Shown piece by piece: positions 34,047-43,853 of a stretch of 64,000 bases of DNA. The first letter of the stretch is position 1. Every line of letters begins with the position of its first letter. The notes under the pieces are model-generated. The model had not been told where the DNA came from and did no database searches. It was given only the letters and a program-made list of their open reading frames with translations. Source of the stretch: Lachnospiraceae bacterium UBA1759 (GTDB lineage: Bacteria > Bacillota > Clostridia > Lachnospirales > Lachnospiraceae); assembly GCA_002315555.1 (NCBI GenBank), contig DCHF01000001.1, forward strand, positions 16,746 to 80,745. Reading direction: 5' to 3'. The position numbers and the translations under genes are program-made.

Positions 34047-35426
34047 ATGATCTCAAAAAGAATTCTGGAGGAAGTCCTGTCCAAGGCACTGTCCACCGGA
34101 GCGGATTTCGCGGAAGTCTACGCGGAGAATACATTGGAAAACAAGATCACGCTGGTCGATAACCGCGTGGATTCCATCGGCGATGCCGTTGTATCCGGTG
34201 TGGGCATCCGAATTCTGAAGGGAACGCGCTGCGTGTTCGGTTCTACCTCATCTAAAGATCGCACGGATCTTCTGGCACTTGCCGGCCGTATCGCCGATGC
34301 CCTCGGCGGCGTCCCGGAGGGCCGCACCGTCCAGCTCACGGAGCGTCGCTTCGGGGATGTGCATCCCATCGTCCGCGTGCCGGGCACCGCACCGAAGAGC
34401 CTGAAGATCGACCTCATGAAGGAAGCGAACGAAGCTGCCCGCGCTTATGCGAACACGATCTCACAGGTCGCGGTCAACATGCTTGATTTTGACCATAACA
34501 TTCTGATCGCAAACAGCGACGGCCTTCTGGCGGAGGACCGCCAGATCCGTACGCGCATGATGGTAAACGCGATCGCAAGCAAGGACGGCGAAAGCCAGAC
34601 CGGTTCCGCAACGCCCGGCCGCCGCATGGGCCTGGAGTTGTTTGACATGATCTCTCCGAAGGACATCGGCACGGAGGCTGCGCGTCAGGCAGCGGTCATG
34701 CTTTCCGCGGGTTATGTCAAGGGCGGCGTGATGCCGGTTGCCATTGAAAACGGCTTTGGCGGCGTTGTATTTCATGAGGCCTGCGGTCATTCATTGGAAG
34801 CGACCGGTGTATCCATCGGTTCGTCCGAATTCTGCGGCAAGCTTGGCCAGATGATCGCGAATCCGAAGGTCACGGCTATCGACGACGGCACGATCCCGGG
34901 CGCATGGGGCTCCATCAACATCGATGATGAAGGTACCCCATCCCAGCGAAAGGTGCTGATCGAAAACGGCATTCTGAAGTCCTATATGATCGATAAGCTG
35001 GGCGGCCGCCGCATGAACATGCCGGCGAACGGATCCTCCCGCCGCCAGGGCTATATGTTCAACACGACCTCCCGTATGACGAATACGTTCATTGACAACG
35101 GTCCGGATAAAAATGAGGATATCATTAAGTCCATCGAATACGGTATCTACTGCGCAAAGATGGGCGGCGGTTCTGTTAATCCGGTCACCGGTTCCTTCAA
35201 CTTCGGTGTCGCGGAAGCGTACGTGATCCGAAACGGTGAGATCAAAGAGCCGGTCCGCGGCGTCAGCCTGATCGGCCGCGGTTCGGAGATCCTTCCGAAG
35301 ATCGACATGGTCGGCCGGAACCTCGCGACCGGACAGGGAATGTGCGGTTCCATGAGCGGAAGCATCCCGACGGATGTCGGCCAGCCGCTGATCCGCATTT
35401 CTTCCATCACCGTGGGCGGAAGATAA
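34047..35426 (+). CDS. tldD: Metalloprotease TldD
   Basis: 459 residues. Zinc motif HExxxH as HEACGHSLEA (His243), plus the C-terminal family segment GQGMCGSMSGSIPTDVGQP. TldD and TldE form a heterodimeric protease that unfolds and degrades or trims peptides (microcin B17 maturation, CcdA degradation in E. coli). The frame is open from 33906 inside the preceding gene; ATG 34047 (MISKRILEEV) follows AAGGGAGG and is the true start. Followed 17 bases later by its partner gene. Confidence 0.95.
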   Translation: MISKRILEEVLSKALSTGADFAEVYAENTLENKITLVDNRVDSIGDAVVSGVGIRILKGTRCVFGSTSSKDRTDLLALAGRIADALGGVPEGRTVQLTERRFGDVHPIVRVPGTAPKSLKIDLMKEANEAARAYANTISQVAVNMLDFDHNILIANSDGLLAEDRQIRTRMMVNAIASKDGESQTGSATPGRRMGLELFDMISPKDIGTEAARQAAVMLSAGYVKGGVMPVAIENGFGGVVFHEACGHSLEATGVSIGSSEFCGKLGQMIANPKVTAIDDGTIPGAWGSINIDDEGTPSQRKVLIENGILKSYMIDKLGGRRMNMPANGSSRRQGYMFNTTSRMTNTFIDNGPDKNEDIIKSIEYGIYCAKMGGGSVNPVTGSFNFGVAEAYVIRNGEIKEPVRGVSLIGRGSEILPKIDMVGRNLATGQGMCGSMSGSIPTDVGQPLIRISSITVGGR

Positions 35427-35443
35427 GAAGGGAGGTCTGAAAG

Positions 35444-36793
35444 ATGAATTATTCCGAAATGAAGCAGGCCATCCAGCGCGCCTGCGAAGAATTGAAGGTT
35501 GATAAATACGACATTTTCTATATGGAAAATGCGGGAACCAGTGCGGATGCGCTGTTCCATGACATTAATAATTTCTCCGCGGAGAGCCGCGCCGGTATCT
35601 GCTTCCGTGCTGTTGTGAACGGGAAGCTCGGCCAGGCATCCACAGAAGCCATGAGCCCGGAGGAGGCGTACCGCATCGTGGAGTCCGCCGTGCAGAATGC
35701 CGGACTCATGGAAAATGAGGAGGAGGCCATGATCCGCCCCGCGGGCGATGCTTACGAAGAGACGGAAACGCTTCACACGAAGGCACCGGAAGCCGCGGAG
35801 ATGATCGAAGCTGCTCTCAGGATTCAGGAAGGTCTTTACAAGGCGGACCCCCGCATCTGTGACGGCACCGAATCCGGCCTGTCCTTTGACACACTGAAGA
35901 TCGCAGTCACAAACAGCGAGGGTGTGGACCTGTCTTTTGAAACGGATTACACGACCGTATTCATGGAAGCCATGGCGGAGAGCGGAGAAGAAAAGTATAT
36001 GGACTGGTCGGTAAAGGCCGTTGATTTTGCGGACATGGACGCGGAGGAACTGATCCGCGAGACCGTCGACAATACGGTCTCCCGTATCGGCGAGGACTCC
36101 TGTGACACCGGAAACTACACGCTGGTGTTCTCACAGGCGATGACCGCAACGATGCTCGCGACCTTCTTCACGGCGTTCAACGGTGAAGCGGCCAATCAGA
36201 AGATGTCCCGTTTCGGCGAGAGCATCGGAACGGTCGTGGCTTCTCCGCTCGTCACGGTCATCGACGATCCGTTCTTAAGCGGAAGCCGCATCCATCTGCC
36301 TTTTGATGCGGAGGGCTGCGCGACGAAGAAAAAGAGCGTGATCGAAGCCGGTACGCTGAAGACACTTCTTTACGACATGAAATCCGCGAAAAAGGCGGGC
36401 GTGGAATCCACCGGCAACGGCCTCAAGGCAAGCTATGCGGCACCGGTCTCCGTCATGCCGACGAACTTCTACATGCTGCCGGGTGATGCCGGAACGGAGG
36501 AAGAGGTCTATAAGAAGGTCGGAAACGGCATTCTGATCACCGCGCTGAACGGCCTTCACGCGGGCGCGAATCCGGTCACCGGTGATTTCTCACTGTCCTC
36601 CGCAGGTTACCTGATCGAGGACGGCAGGAAAGGCCGTCCGGTGAAGAACTTTACGATCTCAGGCAATTTCTATCAGTGGCTGAAGGATATTTCCATGGTC
36701 GGAAGCGAAGTTAAGGTTCGCTCTCCGCGCGGTCTTACCACCTTCAGTGCACCGTGTGTTGTGGTACCGGATATGCCGGTTGCCGGTAAATAA
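35444..36793 (+). CDS. tldE: TldE/PmbA-family partner subunit
   Basis: 449 residues, same fold as TldD but without the HExxxH motif, as expected for TldE. C-terminal family segments ITALNGLHAGANPVTGDFSL and GNFYQWLKDISMVGSEV are clear. Preceded by AAGGGAGG. Should form the catalytic heterodimer with TldD encoded upstream. No ribosomal peptide precursor is visible next to the pair. Confidence 0.93.
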   Translation: MNYSEMKQAIQRACEELKVDKYDIFYMENAGTSADALFHDINNFSAESRAGICFRAVVNGKLGQASTEAMSPEEAYRIVESAVQNAGLMENEEEAMIRPAGDAYEETETLHTKAPEAAEMIEAALRIQEGLYKADPRICDGTESGLSFDTLKIAVTNSEGVDLSFETDYTTVFMEAMAESGEEKYMDWSVKAVDFADMDAEELIRETVDNTVSRIGEDSCDTGNYTLVFSQAMTATMLATFFTAFNGEAANQKMSRFGESIGTVVASPLVTVIDDPFLSGSRIHLPFDAEGCATKKKSVIEAGTLKTLLYDMKSAKKAGVESTGNGLKASYAAPVSVMPTNFYMLPGDAGTEEEVYKKVGNGILITALNGLHAGANPVTGDFSLSSAGYLIEDGRKGRPVKNFTISGNFYQWLKDISMVGSEVKVRSPRGLTTFSAPCVVVPDMPVAGK

Positions 36794-36817
36794 ACTTCTT
36801 GATTGGGAGGCATTGAC

Positions 36818-38518
36818 TTGGACGAGAGCAAACGGCTTAAGATCCGTGAAGAAAGACGGAAAAGAAGAGAGCGCAGGAAGAAAATACTGATCGGTCTGGC
36901 GGCCCTTTTGGCAGTCATTTTAGTGGCCGGTGTGGTCATTCTGGTGCAGACCGGAAAAAAGAAGAACGGCACAGAGACGAAGGATACTTCAGCCGCAGAA
37001 AGCAGCACCACGGCGGAGACCAAGGCGCAGGAAGCTTCCGCGGCTTCCGAAACCACGGAGAAGGACTCGGAAGAACAAACGGAAGATACCTCCGCGGAAG
37101 AAACGGAAGCGGCGGCAGTGGTCCCCGAACGTCCCGCAGTGGATTCCGGCTATGTGTCATCGATCCCGGTGCTGTTTATCAACGCGGCGGTGGAAAGCTT
37201 TGCCGGACAGCCTAAGGATACGTCAGTGGACGGTACATATGAGCTTTTCGGCAAGGAGGGCTCCGGCCTTTATTACAGCGGCAGCATGACGCTGACCGGC
37301 CGCGGAAACTCGACCTGGGAACTGGACAAAAAGTGCTTCGATCTGAATCTGAACGAAGCGCAGGATCTCCTTGGCTTGGGTAAATCCGGCCATTGGGCGC
37401 TTGTGGCAAACCGCACCGACCCGTCCTTCATGCGTGATCACATGGCCTACACGCTTTCCGAAAAGTGGGGCATGCTTTCCTGCAAGGGCACCTGGGTCGA
37501 TGTCGTCGTGAACGGCAGCGAGTACGGCAACTATTATCTGGTGGAGCGCGTGGAGACCGGTGAAAACCGCGTGGAGATCACAACGGCTGAAACGGCAGCG
37601 GATGCAGCGGCTGAAGCCGTCGCGGAGGCGCGTACCGACCTGAATGTGGATACGCTGAAGACCGCACTGAAAAAGGACCTTTCCTGGATCTCAACAGGCG
37701 TTCTGAACCTGGACGGACAGGAGATCGGCATCCGCGATTATTACGACTATGATTCACAGGCACTGATCCGGAGCGGATACCTCATGGAGATCAACGGCTT
37801 CATGGATGAAGAGAGCGTGTTCTATACGAACTATCTGGTCCGTCCGGTCATGGTGAAGACCCCGGCCTCAGCAGTGACGAACGGGGACATGATGACGTAT
37901 CTGAAAAAGCTCATGAATGCGTTTGACCGCGGCCTGAACGACGGTACCTTCCGTACGACCGTGGATGATGCGGAGATGTCCGTGTATGACATCGTGGACC
38001 GCGACACCCTGATCGCTTATTTCTGGGTGAACGAGATCTTTATGAATGCCGATGGCTGGTATCGCTCCTTCTATTTCTACAAGGATGCGGATACGAACGG
38101 AACCATCAGCCCGTTCAAGATCGGTCCGGTCTGGGAGGTGGATTATTCCTCCGGCGGTTTCCGCGATAACAACCGCCCGTATCAGACAGCGGGCTGGGGC
38201 TATGAGACCTATTGGCCCACGGACCAGATGACGATGAACTACGGCCGCTATCTGGTACACGATCCGGAATTTGTTCAGGCGGCTTACGATTTTTACAAGG
38301 AAAACCGCCAGGCCATCTTTGAGATGCTGAACAGTTGCGAAACGTACTACGCGGAGCTCGAGGAATCCGCAAGCCACGACGCGGCGCGCTGGGGGCTTGT
38401 CCGGAATGATTTCCGTACGGAGGTCACGACGCTCGAAGACTGGCTCAACAAGCGCATTGCATGGCTGGATGAGCAGGTGATGAGCTATGATACTCTGTGG
38501 AAGTCCTTTGGTAATTAA
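36818..38518 (+). CDS. CotH-like protein, membrane anchored
   Basis: 566 residues starting at a TTG: GGGAGG (36805-36810) stands 7 bases before TTG 36818, whereas an alternative TTG at 36803 overlaps that ribosome site. Basic N-terminus (KIREERRKRRERRKKI), one membrane helix (about 24-46), an acidic Ser/Thr/Glu linker to about 112, then a CotH domain: GRGNSTWELDKKCFDLNL, WALVANRTDPSFMRDHMAY, GYLMEINGF, and the metal/catalytic region GPVWEVDYSSGGF. CotH of Bacillus is a spore-coat kinase; extracellular relatives in gut Firmicutes accompany carbohydrate-binding proteins. Whether this one is an active kinase is unknown. Confidence 0.88.
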   Translation: MDESKRLKIREERRKRRERRKKILIGLAALLAVILVAGVVILVQTGKKKNGTETKDTSAAESSTTAETKAQEASAASETTEKDSEEQTEDTSAEETEAAAVVPERPAVDSGYVSSIPVLFINAAVESFAGQPKDTSVDGTYELFGKEGSGLYYSGSMTLTGRGNSTWELDKKCFDLNLNEAQDLLGLGKSGHWALVANRTDPSFMRDHMAYTLSEKWGMLSCKGTWVDVVVNGSEYGNYYLVERVETGENRVEITTAETAADAAAEAVAEARTDLNVDTLKTALKKDLSWISTGVLNLDGQEIGIRDYYDYDSQALIRSGYLMEINGFMDEESVFYTNYLVRPVMVKTPASAVTNGDMMTYLKKLMNAFDRGLNDGTFRTTVDDAEMSVYDIVDRDTLIAYFWVNEIFMNADGWYRSFYFYKDADTNGTISPFKIGPVWEVDYSSGGFRDNNRPYQTAGWGYETYWPTDQMTMNYGRYLVHDPEFVQAAYDFYKENRQAIFEMLNSCETYYAELEESASHDAARWGLVRNDFRTEVTTLEDWLNKRIAWLDEQVMSYDTLWKSFGN

Positions 38519-38562
38519 CGGACAGGCCGCATTGAACGGCGGTCCGGTGAAGAGGTAGCATT

Positions 38563-39414
38563 ATGCAGTTCGGCATGCCGACGCTGATCGAAAACAAGAC
38601 GCTAAAAGAGAATATCGATCTTTGCAGGTCGCTCGGTTTTGACTTTCTGGAGCTCAATATGAACTTTCCGGAGTATCAGATCGATGTGCTGGAGGATACG
38701 GAGGCATTGATCCGGGCGGCGGAAGGGAAGACCCCGGACGGCGCGGAGAAGGGCATCTATTATACGATCCATCTTGATGAAAACCTGGACCCGGCGGAGT
38801 TCAATCCCATCGTCCGGGAGGCGTGGCTTCAGACGGTCCGAAGAACCATCGGGGCCGCGAAAAAGCTGATTCCGCTGAAGGACCGGTATGGAGATCCGGC
38901 TCAGCCGGTCATCCTCAACATGCATATGTGCCACGGCATCCATATGACGCTGCCGGATAAGAAGGTGCAGATGTATGAGCGCAATTTCGAGTTCTACAAG
39001 CGCTGTTTCCGCACTTTTAAGACCCTGTGTGAAAAATGGATCGACGGTGCGGACATCGTGATCGCAATTGAAAATACCGATGGTTTTACGGCTTATGAGA
39101 AGGCTGTGATCGCGATGCTCCTTGAGAGTTCGGTATTCGGACTGACCTGGGACATCGGACACTCGGAGACGGCGGATTCGATGGACGTTCCCTTCATCCG
39201 GGAATATATGAAAAGCCTTTGCCACATGCATGTACATGACGGAAGCGCGAACCCGCCCCGGGATCATCAGACGCTCGGAAGCGGCGGGATCGATGTAAAA
39301 GCACGCCTTTTCGATGCTGCGTCCTGCCGGGCGCGGTGCCTGATCGAAACGAAGACCGTGCAGGCGCTGAAGTCTTCCAAAGAGTGGCTGATCCGTAACG
39401 GCTATTGTGAATAA
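38563..39414 (+). CDS. Sugar phosphate isomerase/epimerase-like TIM barrel
   Basis: 283 residues of the AP-endonuclease-2/xylose-isomerase-like family. Seen: DLCRSLGFDFLELNM at strand 1, Glu metal ligand in VIAIENTDGF, Asp/His ligands in LTWDIGHSETADS, HMHVHDGSANPP and the Glu in CLIETKTV. These residues make a divalent-metal site, so it should be an active isomerase or endonuclease. The small sugar substrate is not indicated. Starts 44 bases after cotH; followed by a strong terminator. Confidence 0.85.
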   Translation: MQFGMPTLIENKTLKENIDLCRSLGFDFLELNMNFPEYQIDVLEDTEALIRAAEGKTPDGAEKGIYYTIHLDENLDPAEFNPIVREAWLQTVRRTIGAAKKLIPLKDRYGDPAQPVILNMHMCHGIHMTLPDKKVQMYERNFEFYKRCFRTFKTLCEKWIDGADIVIAIENTDGFTAYEKAVIAMLLESSVFGLTWDIGHSETADSMDVPFIREYMKSLCHMHVHDGSANPPRDHQTLGSGGIDVKARLFDAASCRARCLIETKTVQALKSSKEWLIRNGYCE

Positions 39415-39436
39415 AACATAACGAAGCCTTGCTAAA

Positions 39437-39473
39437 GAAAAAGGAGCGGTGCGTGACGCACCGCTCCTTTTTC
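39437..39473. terminator. Terminator after the isomerase-like gene
   Basis: AAAAAGGAGCGGTGCGT (39438-39454) pairs with GACGCACCGCTCCTTTTT region (39454-39472). Very strong, usable in both directions. Confidence 0.92.
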
Positions 39474-39539
39474 AGTCGATAATTCAAAATGAACTCAGAT
39501 ACGCCCTGTGTTATAGTCAAATCATCGGGAGGTATTACC

Positions 39540-41780
39540 ATGAAGCTTACAAATAACGATTATTCGCTGGTATTTGAAAACGGCGGCATCCTTGTGGAAA
39601 AAGAAGGAAAGACGCTCTATACGAACAACAAGCCGATCTACATTTTTGTGCTGGACTATCTGTGCATGGCGATGTTTTATGACGCACCCTATGAGTCGGT
39701 CACGGAAGATGGCGGGAAGATCGTTGCCACCGGTACGTTGATTTCCGGCCTCGGCAGTGTGTTCTCTGTCACGGATGAATATGCGCTGTCCGATGAAGGC
39801 TTCTTTGTCAGCCGCAGGGTGACGGTCCTGAAGAAAGCCGATGACGAGCTGGAGCGCGGTTTTGCGTCCAAGTTCACGCTGCGTCCGGAGCTTTCATCGA
39901 ATACCCATGATTTCAATTATTTCAGCCCGGGCGTCTGGTATCGTCAGAATGAGCATGTTCCGGCCCATTTCATGGGCGCGGACCTGGATGCGGAATACTT
40001 CCACTGGCAGGAAACGAGATGCAGTCTTCCGATGTTTGCCATGCAGCACATCGCGAGCGGCGAAAGTGTTTCCCTGTCCCGTTATGCATCCGATGTCCGT
40101 CTCCGCAACATGAACCGTGACCCGTATAACAACTACGTGGATCCGACCTATGATATCGGCGCGGTCGGCATGAGCCAGCCCAAGAACAGCTGCGTTTATT
40201 ATGACGATCTGAACACCACCGTCACCCGCGTGCCGCTTCCGCGTGAAAACGATCCGCTCGGCATCGACTATGTATATCCCGCGGACAACGGCGAGACCGA
40301 CAAGCGCATGGTCCACGGTATCGAAATGAATCCCGCACGTCATGTGATCAAGCGTCTGGACCGTATTTTCCATCCGATCGAAGAGGGCTTCTCCGACAAC
40401 TACCGCGTCCAGATGGATTTTGGCTGTTTCCTTGACTTCAACGTCATGATGAAGATCTTCTTCCGCCGCGCGAACAAGCGCCTTCAGGACCGGATCGCCG
40501 ATACGGACTGCAGCCTGCTCTTTGTGAACAGCCTGAAGCTTCTGAAGATCAAGACCCGAAAGTTCAATAATTCCTACGGTATTCCGTTCCTGTCCTATCT
40601 GCCGGATGCGCAGGACCAGAACGTGGATTATCAGTACGGCTTTGTGGGACAGCAGCCGGGCATCGGCTACCAGCTGATGCGTTACGCGATGCAGTATAAT
40701 GACCCCGAGGCTTTTGAAAAGGGCCATGAGGTCGTGGATTTCTGGTGCCGCCGCGGAAGCAGCGACATCGGAGCGCCGTACATCTGGTTCAATCCGCCGC
40801 TCGATGAATTCCAGTATGAGCCGTATTGGACCCGTATGCTGGGCGACGGTCTGGAGAATGTTCTCGATGCCTACATGCTCCTTATGGATCCCGAAAAGAG
40901 CCCGTATATCGACAAGAATGAGGATCGCAGTCACTGGTTCAATTATCTGAAACGGGCGGCCGATTGGGTCGTCAAGGTTCAGAACGAGGACGGCAGCTTC
41001 TACAGAAGTTACGATGCGGAAGGCAATAAGTGCATGGATTCCAAGGCAAATACGATCGCCATCGTCCGCTTCCTGATCCGTTTCTACCTGCTGACCAAAA
41101 ACGAAGCCTATAAAGAGGCGGCGCTGAAGGCCGGCGAGTGGTGCTACGAGCACACCTATAAGGAGACGGAGTACCGCGGCGGTACCTGCGATAACAGTGA
41201 TGTTCAGGATAAGGAATCCGCGATCTATGCGGTGTTCGGTTTCCTGGCACTGTACGATTTCACGAAGGATCCCCGGTATCTGGAAGCTGCACAGGGCGCG
41301 GCGGACTATGTTATCACCTGGACCTATATGTGGGCATATCCGGTCATTACGCATCATGAGATCCATCCGTTCAACACGCGCACGATTTCCGGTCAGAGCC
41401 TGATCGCGACCGGACATTCCGCAGCGGATGTGTACATGGCGGCCTGCTCCTATGTATTCTACCGAATCTATGTGTATACGGAGGATCCGGAATATCTCAA
41501 TATGGCGCTGTTCCTGTCCAAGAACCCGCAGCAGTGCAATGACGTGGACGGCAGCATCGGTTATGCAATCCCCGGCCTGAACCACGAGGCCTGCTTCTTC
41601 TATGATCAGGTCCTGATGAGTCAGTACCATTGGCTGCCGTGGTGCACCTACGTTGTAGTGGACCCGCTTTCCTGCATGGCGGACACCTTCGGCACCTACG
41701 AGATCCGTGAGGCGGAGAAACTGCCGATGGAAGAGCGGAAGCGCATGAACGCAAGCGTTCTCGATAAGTATAACGTATAA
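39540..41780 (+). CDS. Six-hairpin glycosidase-like protein
   Basis: 746 residues, no signal peptide, so cytoplasmic. About residues 1-300 are beta-rich and unlike anything I recognise; 330-720 has the repeated helix-hairpin pattern of (alpha/alpha)6 glycosidases and lyases (WVVKVQNEDGSFYRSYDAEG, AYKEAALKAGEWCYEH, DPRYLEAAQGAADYVI, GQSLIATGHSAADVYM). Possible roles: hydrolase or lyase acting on an oligosaccharide. ATG 39540 is chosen over in-frame ATG 39489 because CGGGAGG precedes it. Overlaps the following FGE-fold gene by one base (TAATG), so they form one unit. Confidence 0.7.
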   Translation: MKLTNNDYSLVFENGGILVEKEGKTLYTNNKPIYIFVLDYLCMAMFYDAPYESVTEDGGKIVATGTLISGLGSVFSVTDEYALSDEGFFVSRRVTVLKKADDELERGFASKFTLRPELSSNTHDFNYFSPGVWYRQNEHVPAHFMGADLDAEYFHWQETRCSLPMFAMQHIASGESVSLSRYASDVRLRNMNRDPYNNYVDPTYDIGAVGMSQPKNSCVYYDDLNTTVTRVPLPRENDPLGIDYVYPADNGETDKRMVHGIEMNPARHVIKRLDRIFHPIEEGFSDNYRVQMDFGCFLDFNVMMKIFFRRANKRLQDRIADTDCSLLFVNSLKLLKIKTRKFNNSYGIPFLSYLPDAQDQNVDYQYGFVGQQPGIGYQLMRYAMQYNDPEAFEKGHEVVDFWCRRGSSDIGAPYIWFNPPLDEFQYEPYWTRMLGDGLENVLDAYMLLMDPEKSPYIDKNEDRSHWFNYLKRAADWVVKVQNEDGSFYRSYDAEGNKCMDSKANTIAIVRFLIRFYLLTKNEAYKEAALKAGEWCYEHTYKETEYRGGTCDNSDVQDKESAIYAVFGFLALYDFTKDPRYLEAAQGAADYVITWTYMWAYPVITHHEIHPFNTRTISGQSLIATGHSAADVYMAACSYVFYRIYVYTEDPEYLNMALFLSKNPQQCNDVDGSIGYAIPGLNHEACFFYDQVLMSQYHWLPWCTYVVVDPLSCMADTFGTYEIREAEKLPMEERKRMNASVLDKYNV

Positions 41781-42859
41781 TGGACAGAGCGGTGTTACAG
41801 CGCATTCTTGGTAAGGAACTGATGGTCTATGACCGGCATCTTCAAAAGGAGGAAGCTTTTGATAGAGCCGCATACCTCATGAGTGCCTATCCGGGGACTG
41901 CTGAGGAAAAACTGAAGGCCGCCGTTGAGGAGATCTCTCAAAGGAAAAATACGGTCGTATATGATGAGTCGGGGCGTCCGTCAATAATGGTCCGCGTGAC
42001 GATGGAGGATGGGGCGGGATCACAGCCCGTCCGGGTCGGCAAATATCAAAGCTGTCTCTTTGAAGGGGGCCTGTGTTCCCTTCCTATGGAGCAGCCGGTA
42101 AGCGGGCTGTCTTACGGGCAGGCACTTCAGTTGTCCCGGAGTAAAGGCGACGGCTGGATCAATATGCCGCTTCTTCTTCGCATGCAGATCGCAATGGAAT
42201 GCCGACGGAAGGGCTTCCTTCCGAACGGAGCGAATGATGAAGGCGAAGACTATTTCCATCCCTATGAGAAAGGAATCCTGTGTGAAGACCGCACGGTTCT
42301 GACCGGAAGCGGTCCCGAAACCTGGGCGCACGACGGTACGCCCTCCGGAATCTATGACATGAACGGAAATGTCAATGAATGGGACAGCGGGTTCCGCCTG
42401 GTTGACGGAGAGCTTCAATTCATTCCGTTATCCAGAATATTCGAAGGATCCGCGGATCCCGGTCCGGACAGTCCGGAGTGGAAGGCGTTACTTGAGACCG
42501 GCGCGTTTACGGAGCCGGGAGATTCTGAGGCACTGAAATTCGATATCCGGAGGAACGTGATCGTTCTTGCAAAGGAAGTGACGGAGCACGGGCTCGGAAA
42601 CTGCGGCTTTGCGGAGATCATGGCCGTCAAGGGCATACGGGTACCGGAGCTTCTGAGAAGCAATGGACTGTACCCGGAGGAAGACCGGAATAATTACGGA
42701 CACGGCTGGCGATGGATCTCCACGGAAGGGGAGGTCTATCCCGTCTGCGGAGGAGCCAAATGGGCAACCTATCATGCCGGGGTCTTCTTTGTCGGTATCA
42801 GCAGAGGAGGGGAGGAGCCCTATCACCTCGGAGGCTGCCGGCTGGCGTATAAAGGGTAG
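41780..42859 (+). CDS. Formylglycine-generating-enzyme-fold (SUMF1-like) protein
   Basis: 359 residues. Family signature GIYDMNGNVNEWDSGF (about 194-209; FGE has GLYDMxGNVWEW) and the C-terminal AGVFFVGISRGGEEPYHLGG-CRLAYKG, equivalent to the final 'GFRLA' of the C-type-lectin-like fold. The copper-binding Cys pair of true FGE is not evident, so it is more likely a binding or structural member than a sulfatase activator. Coupled to the glycosidase-like gene; may bind the same glycan. About 100 N-terminal residues are outside the fold. Confidence 0.75.
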   Translation: MDRAVLQRILGKELMVYDRHLQKEEAFDRAAYLMSAYPGTAEEKLKAAVEEISQRKNTVVYDESGRPSIMVRVTMEDGAGSQPVRVGKYQSCLFEGGLCSLPMEQPVSGLSYGQALQLSRSKGDGWINMPLLLRMQIAMECRRKGFLPNGANDEGEDYFHPYEKGILCEDRTVLTGSGPETWAHDGTPSGIYDMNGNVNEWDSGFRLVDGELQFIPLSRIFEGSADPGPDSPEWKALLETGAFTEPGDSEALKFDIRRNVIVLAKEVTEHGLGNCGFAEIMAVKGIRVPELLRSNGLYPEEDRNNYGHGWRWISTEGEVYPVCGGAKWATYHAGVFFVGISRGGEEPYHLGGCRLAYKG

Positions 42860-42916
42860 ATCCCGAGAGCCAAAACAGCCGGACGTGATGTGCTCCGGAA
42901 TGAAAATTATGATCGA

Positions 42917-42970
42917 AGCCCCTGCGGCGCGGCGGACCGGAAGAACGGACGCTCCCGCAGGGCTTTTTTT
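42917..42970 (+). terminator. Terminator after the FGE-fold gene
   Basis: AGCCCCTGCGG (42917-42927) pairs with CCGCAGGGCT (42955-42964), followed by seven T. Confidence 0.85.
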
Positions 42971-43001
42971 CGACAATTTGCGGAAGTTGCGCGGAAAACA
43001 C

Positions 43002-43053
43002 TTGAGTTTCCGCCATTCAGATGATAAGATGCCATAAATGAGACCAATTGGTC
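43002..43053 (+). promoter_or_regulatory. Promoter and palindromic operator of the ABC exporter
   Basis: TTGAGT (43002-43007), 17-bp spacer, TAAGAT (43025-43030), followed at 43042-43053 by the perfect 12-bp palindrome GACCAATTGGTC centred just after the expected start of transcription. A repressor bound there would block initiation; no regulator gene is adjacent. Confidence 0.6.
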
Positions 43054-43156
43054 ACATTGCGCTTTTGAGTCCTGTCACAGCGGGATCTTAACAAACAAAA
43101 CAATAACAAAGGATCATTTCGAAGAAAATGAATAACTGAACATATAGAGGGGCATT

Positions 43157-43852
43157 ATGCTTGAAGTATCACATGTAACGAAAAAATACGGTAAAAACAT
43201 CGCCTGCAATGACCTGAGCTTTACCCTGGAACCGGGCAGTGTGACTGTGCTTTTAGGCCCGAACGGCGCCGGTAAGAGTACACTTATGAAGAGCATCATC
43301 GGCTTCCTTCGCTTTGAAGGACAGATCACGGTGAACGGCTGCAATAATAAGTCGTCCGAAGCGCGAAAGCTCCTGGGCTACATTCCGGAGATGCCCACGC
43401 TATATCCGAACCTGACCGTTTCCGAGCATCTGGAATTTCTGGCGCGTGCATACCGTATGACGGATTACAAAGAGAAGGCGGCAATGCTTCTTGAAAAGTT
43501 TGAACTGGACGATAAGAAGAAAAAGTTCGGTGACGAGCTCTCCAAGGGCATGCAGCAGAAACTGAATCTCTGCCTCGGTCTTTTGACGGATCCGGAGGTC
43601 CTGCTTCTGGATGAGCCGATGATCGGCCTGGACCCGCATGCCATCAAGGAATTGAAGAACACCATCGGCGAGATGCGCGAAGCGGGAAAGACGCTGCTTG
43701 TCAGTACACATATCATCGACAGCGTGGATATGCTCTGGGACCGCACCCTGATCATGCAGAACGGTGAGATCAAAGCGAATGTGACCAAGGATGAACTGGA
43801 CGCTTCCGGAAAGACGTTAGAGGAACTGTTCTTTGAAGTGACGGAGGGCTGA
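43157..43852 (+). CDS. ABC transporter ATP-binding protein
   Basis: 231 residues: Walker A GPNGAGKST, Q-loop near GYIPEMPTLYP, signature LSKGMQQKL, Walker B VLLLDEPMIGLD, H-loop STHII. ABC-2 exporter type. Start ATG preceded by AGAGGGG. One base separates it from the membrane subunit gene, so the two form one transporter. Confidence 0.93.
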   Translation: MLEVSHVTKKYGKNIACNDLSFTLEPGSVTVLLGPNGAGKSTLMKSIIGFLRFEGQITVNGCNNKSSEARKLLGYIPEMPTLYPNLTVSEHLEFLARAYRMTDYKEKAAMLLEKFELDDKKKKFGDELSKGMQQKLNLCLGLLTDPEVLLLDEPMIGLDPHAIKELKNTIGEMREAGKTLLVSTHIIDSVDMLWDRTLIMQNGEIKANVTKDELDASGKTLEELFFEVTEG

Positions 43853-43853
43853 C

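Noticed and set aside
39894..41873. 659-codon open frame on the minus strand
   Set aside because: Exactly antisense to the glycosidase-like gene; codon third positions and product composition are those of a shadow frame and there is no ribosome site.
41780..42859. Diversity-generating retroelement target, suggested by the AGVFF..GCRLAYKG C-terminus
   Set aside because: The C-type-lectin fold alone explains it. No reverse transcriptase, template repeat or duplicated variable region is present in the window.
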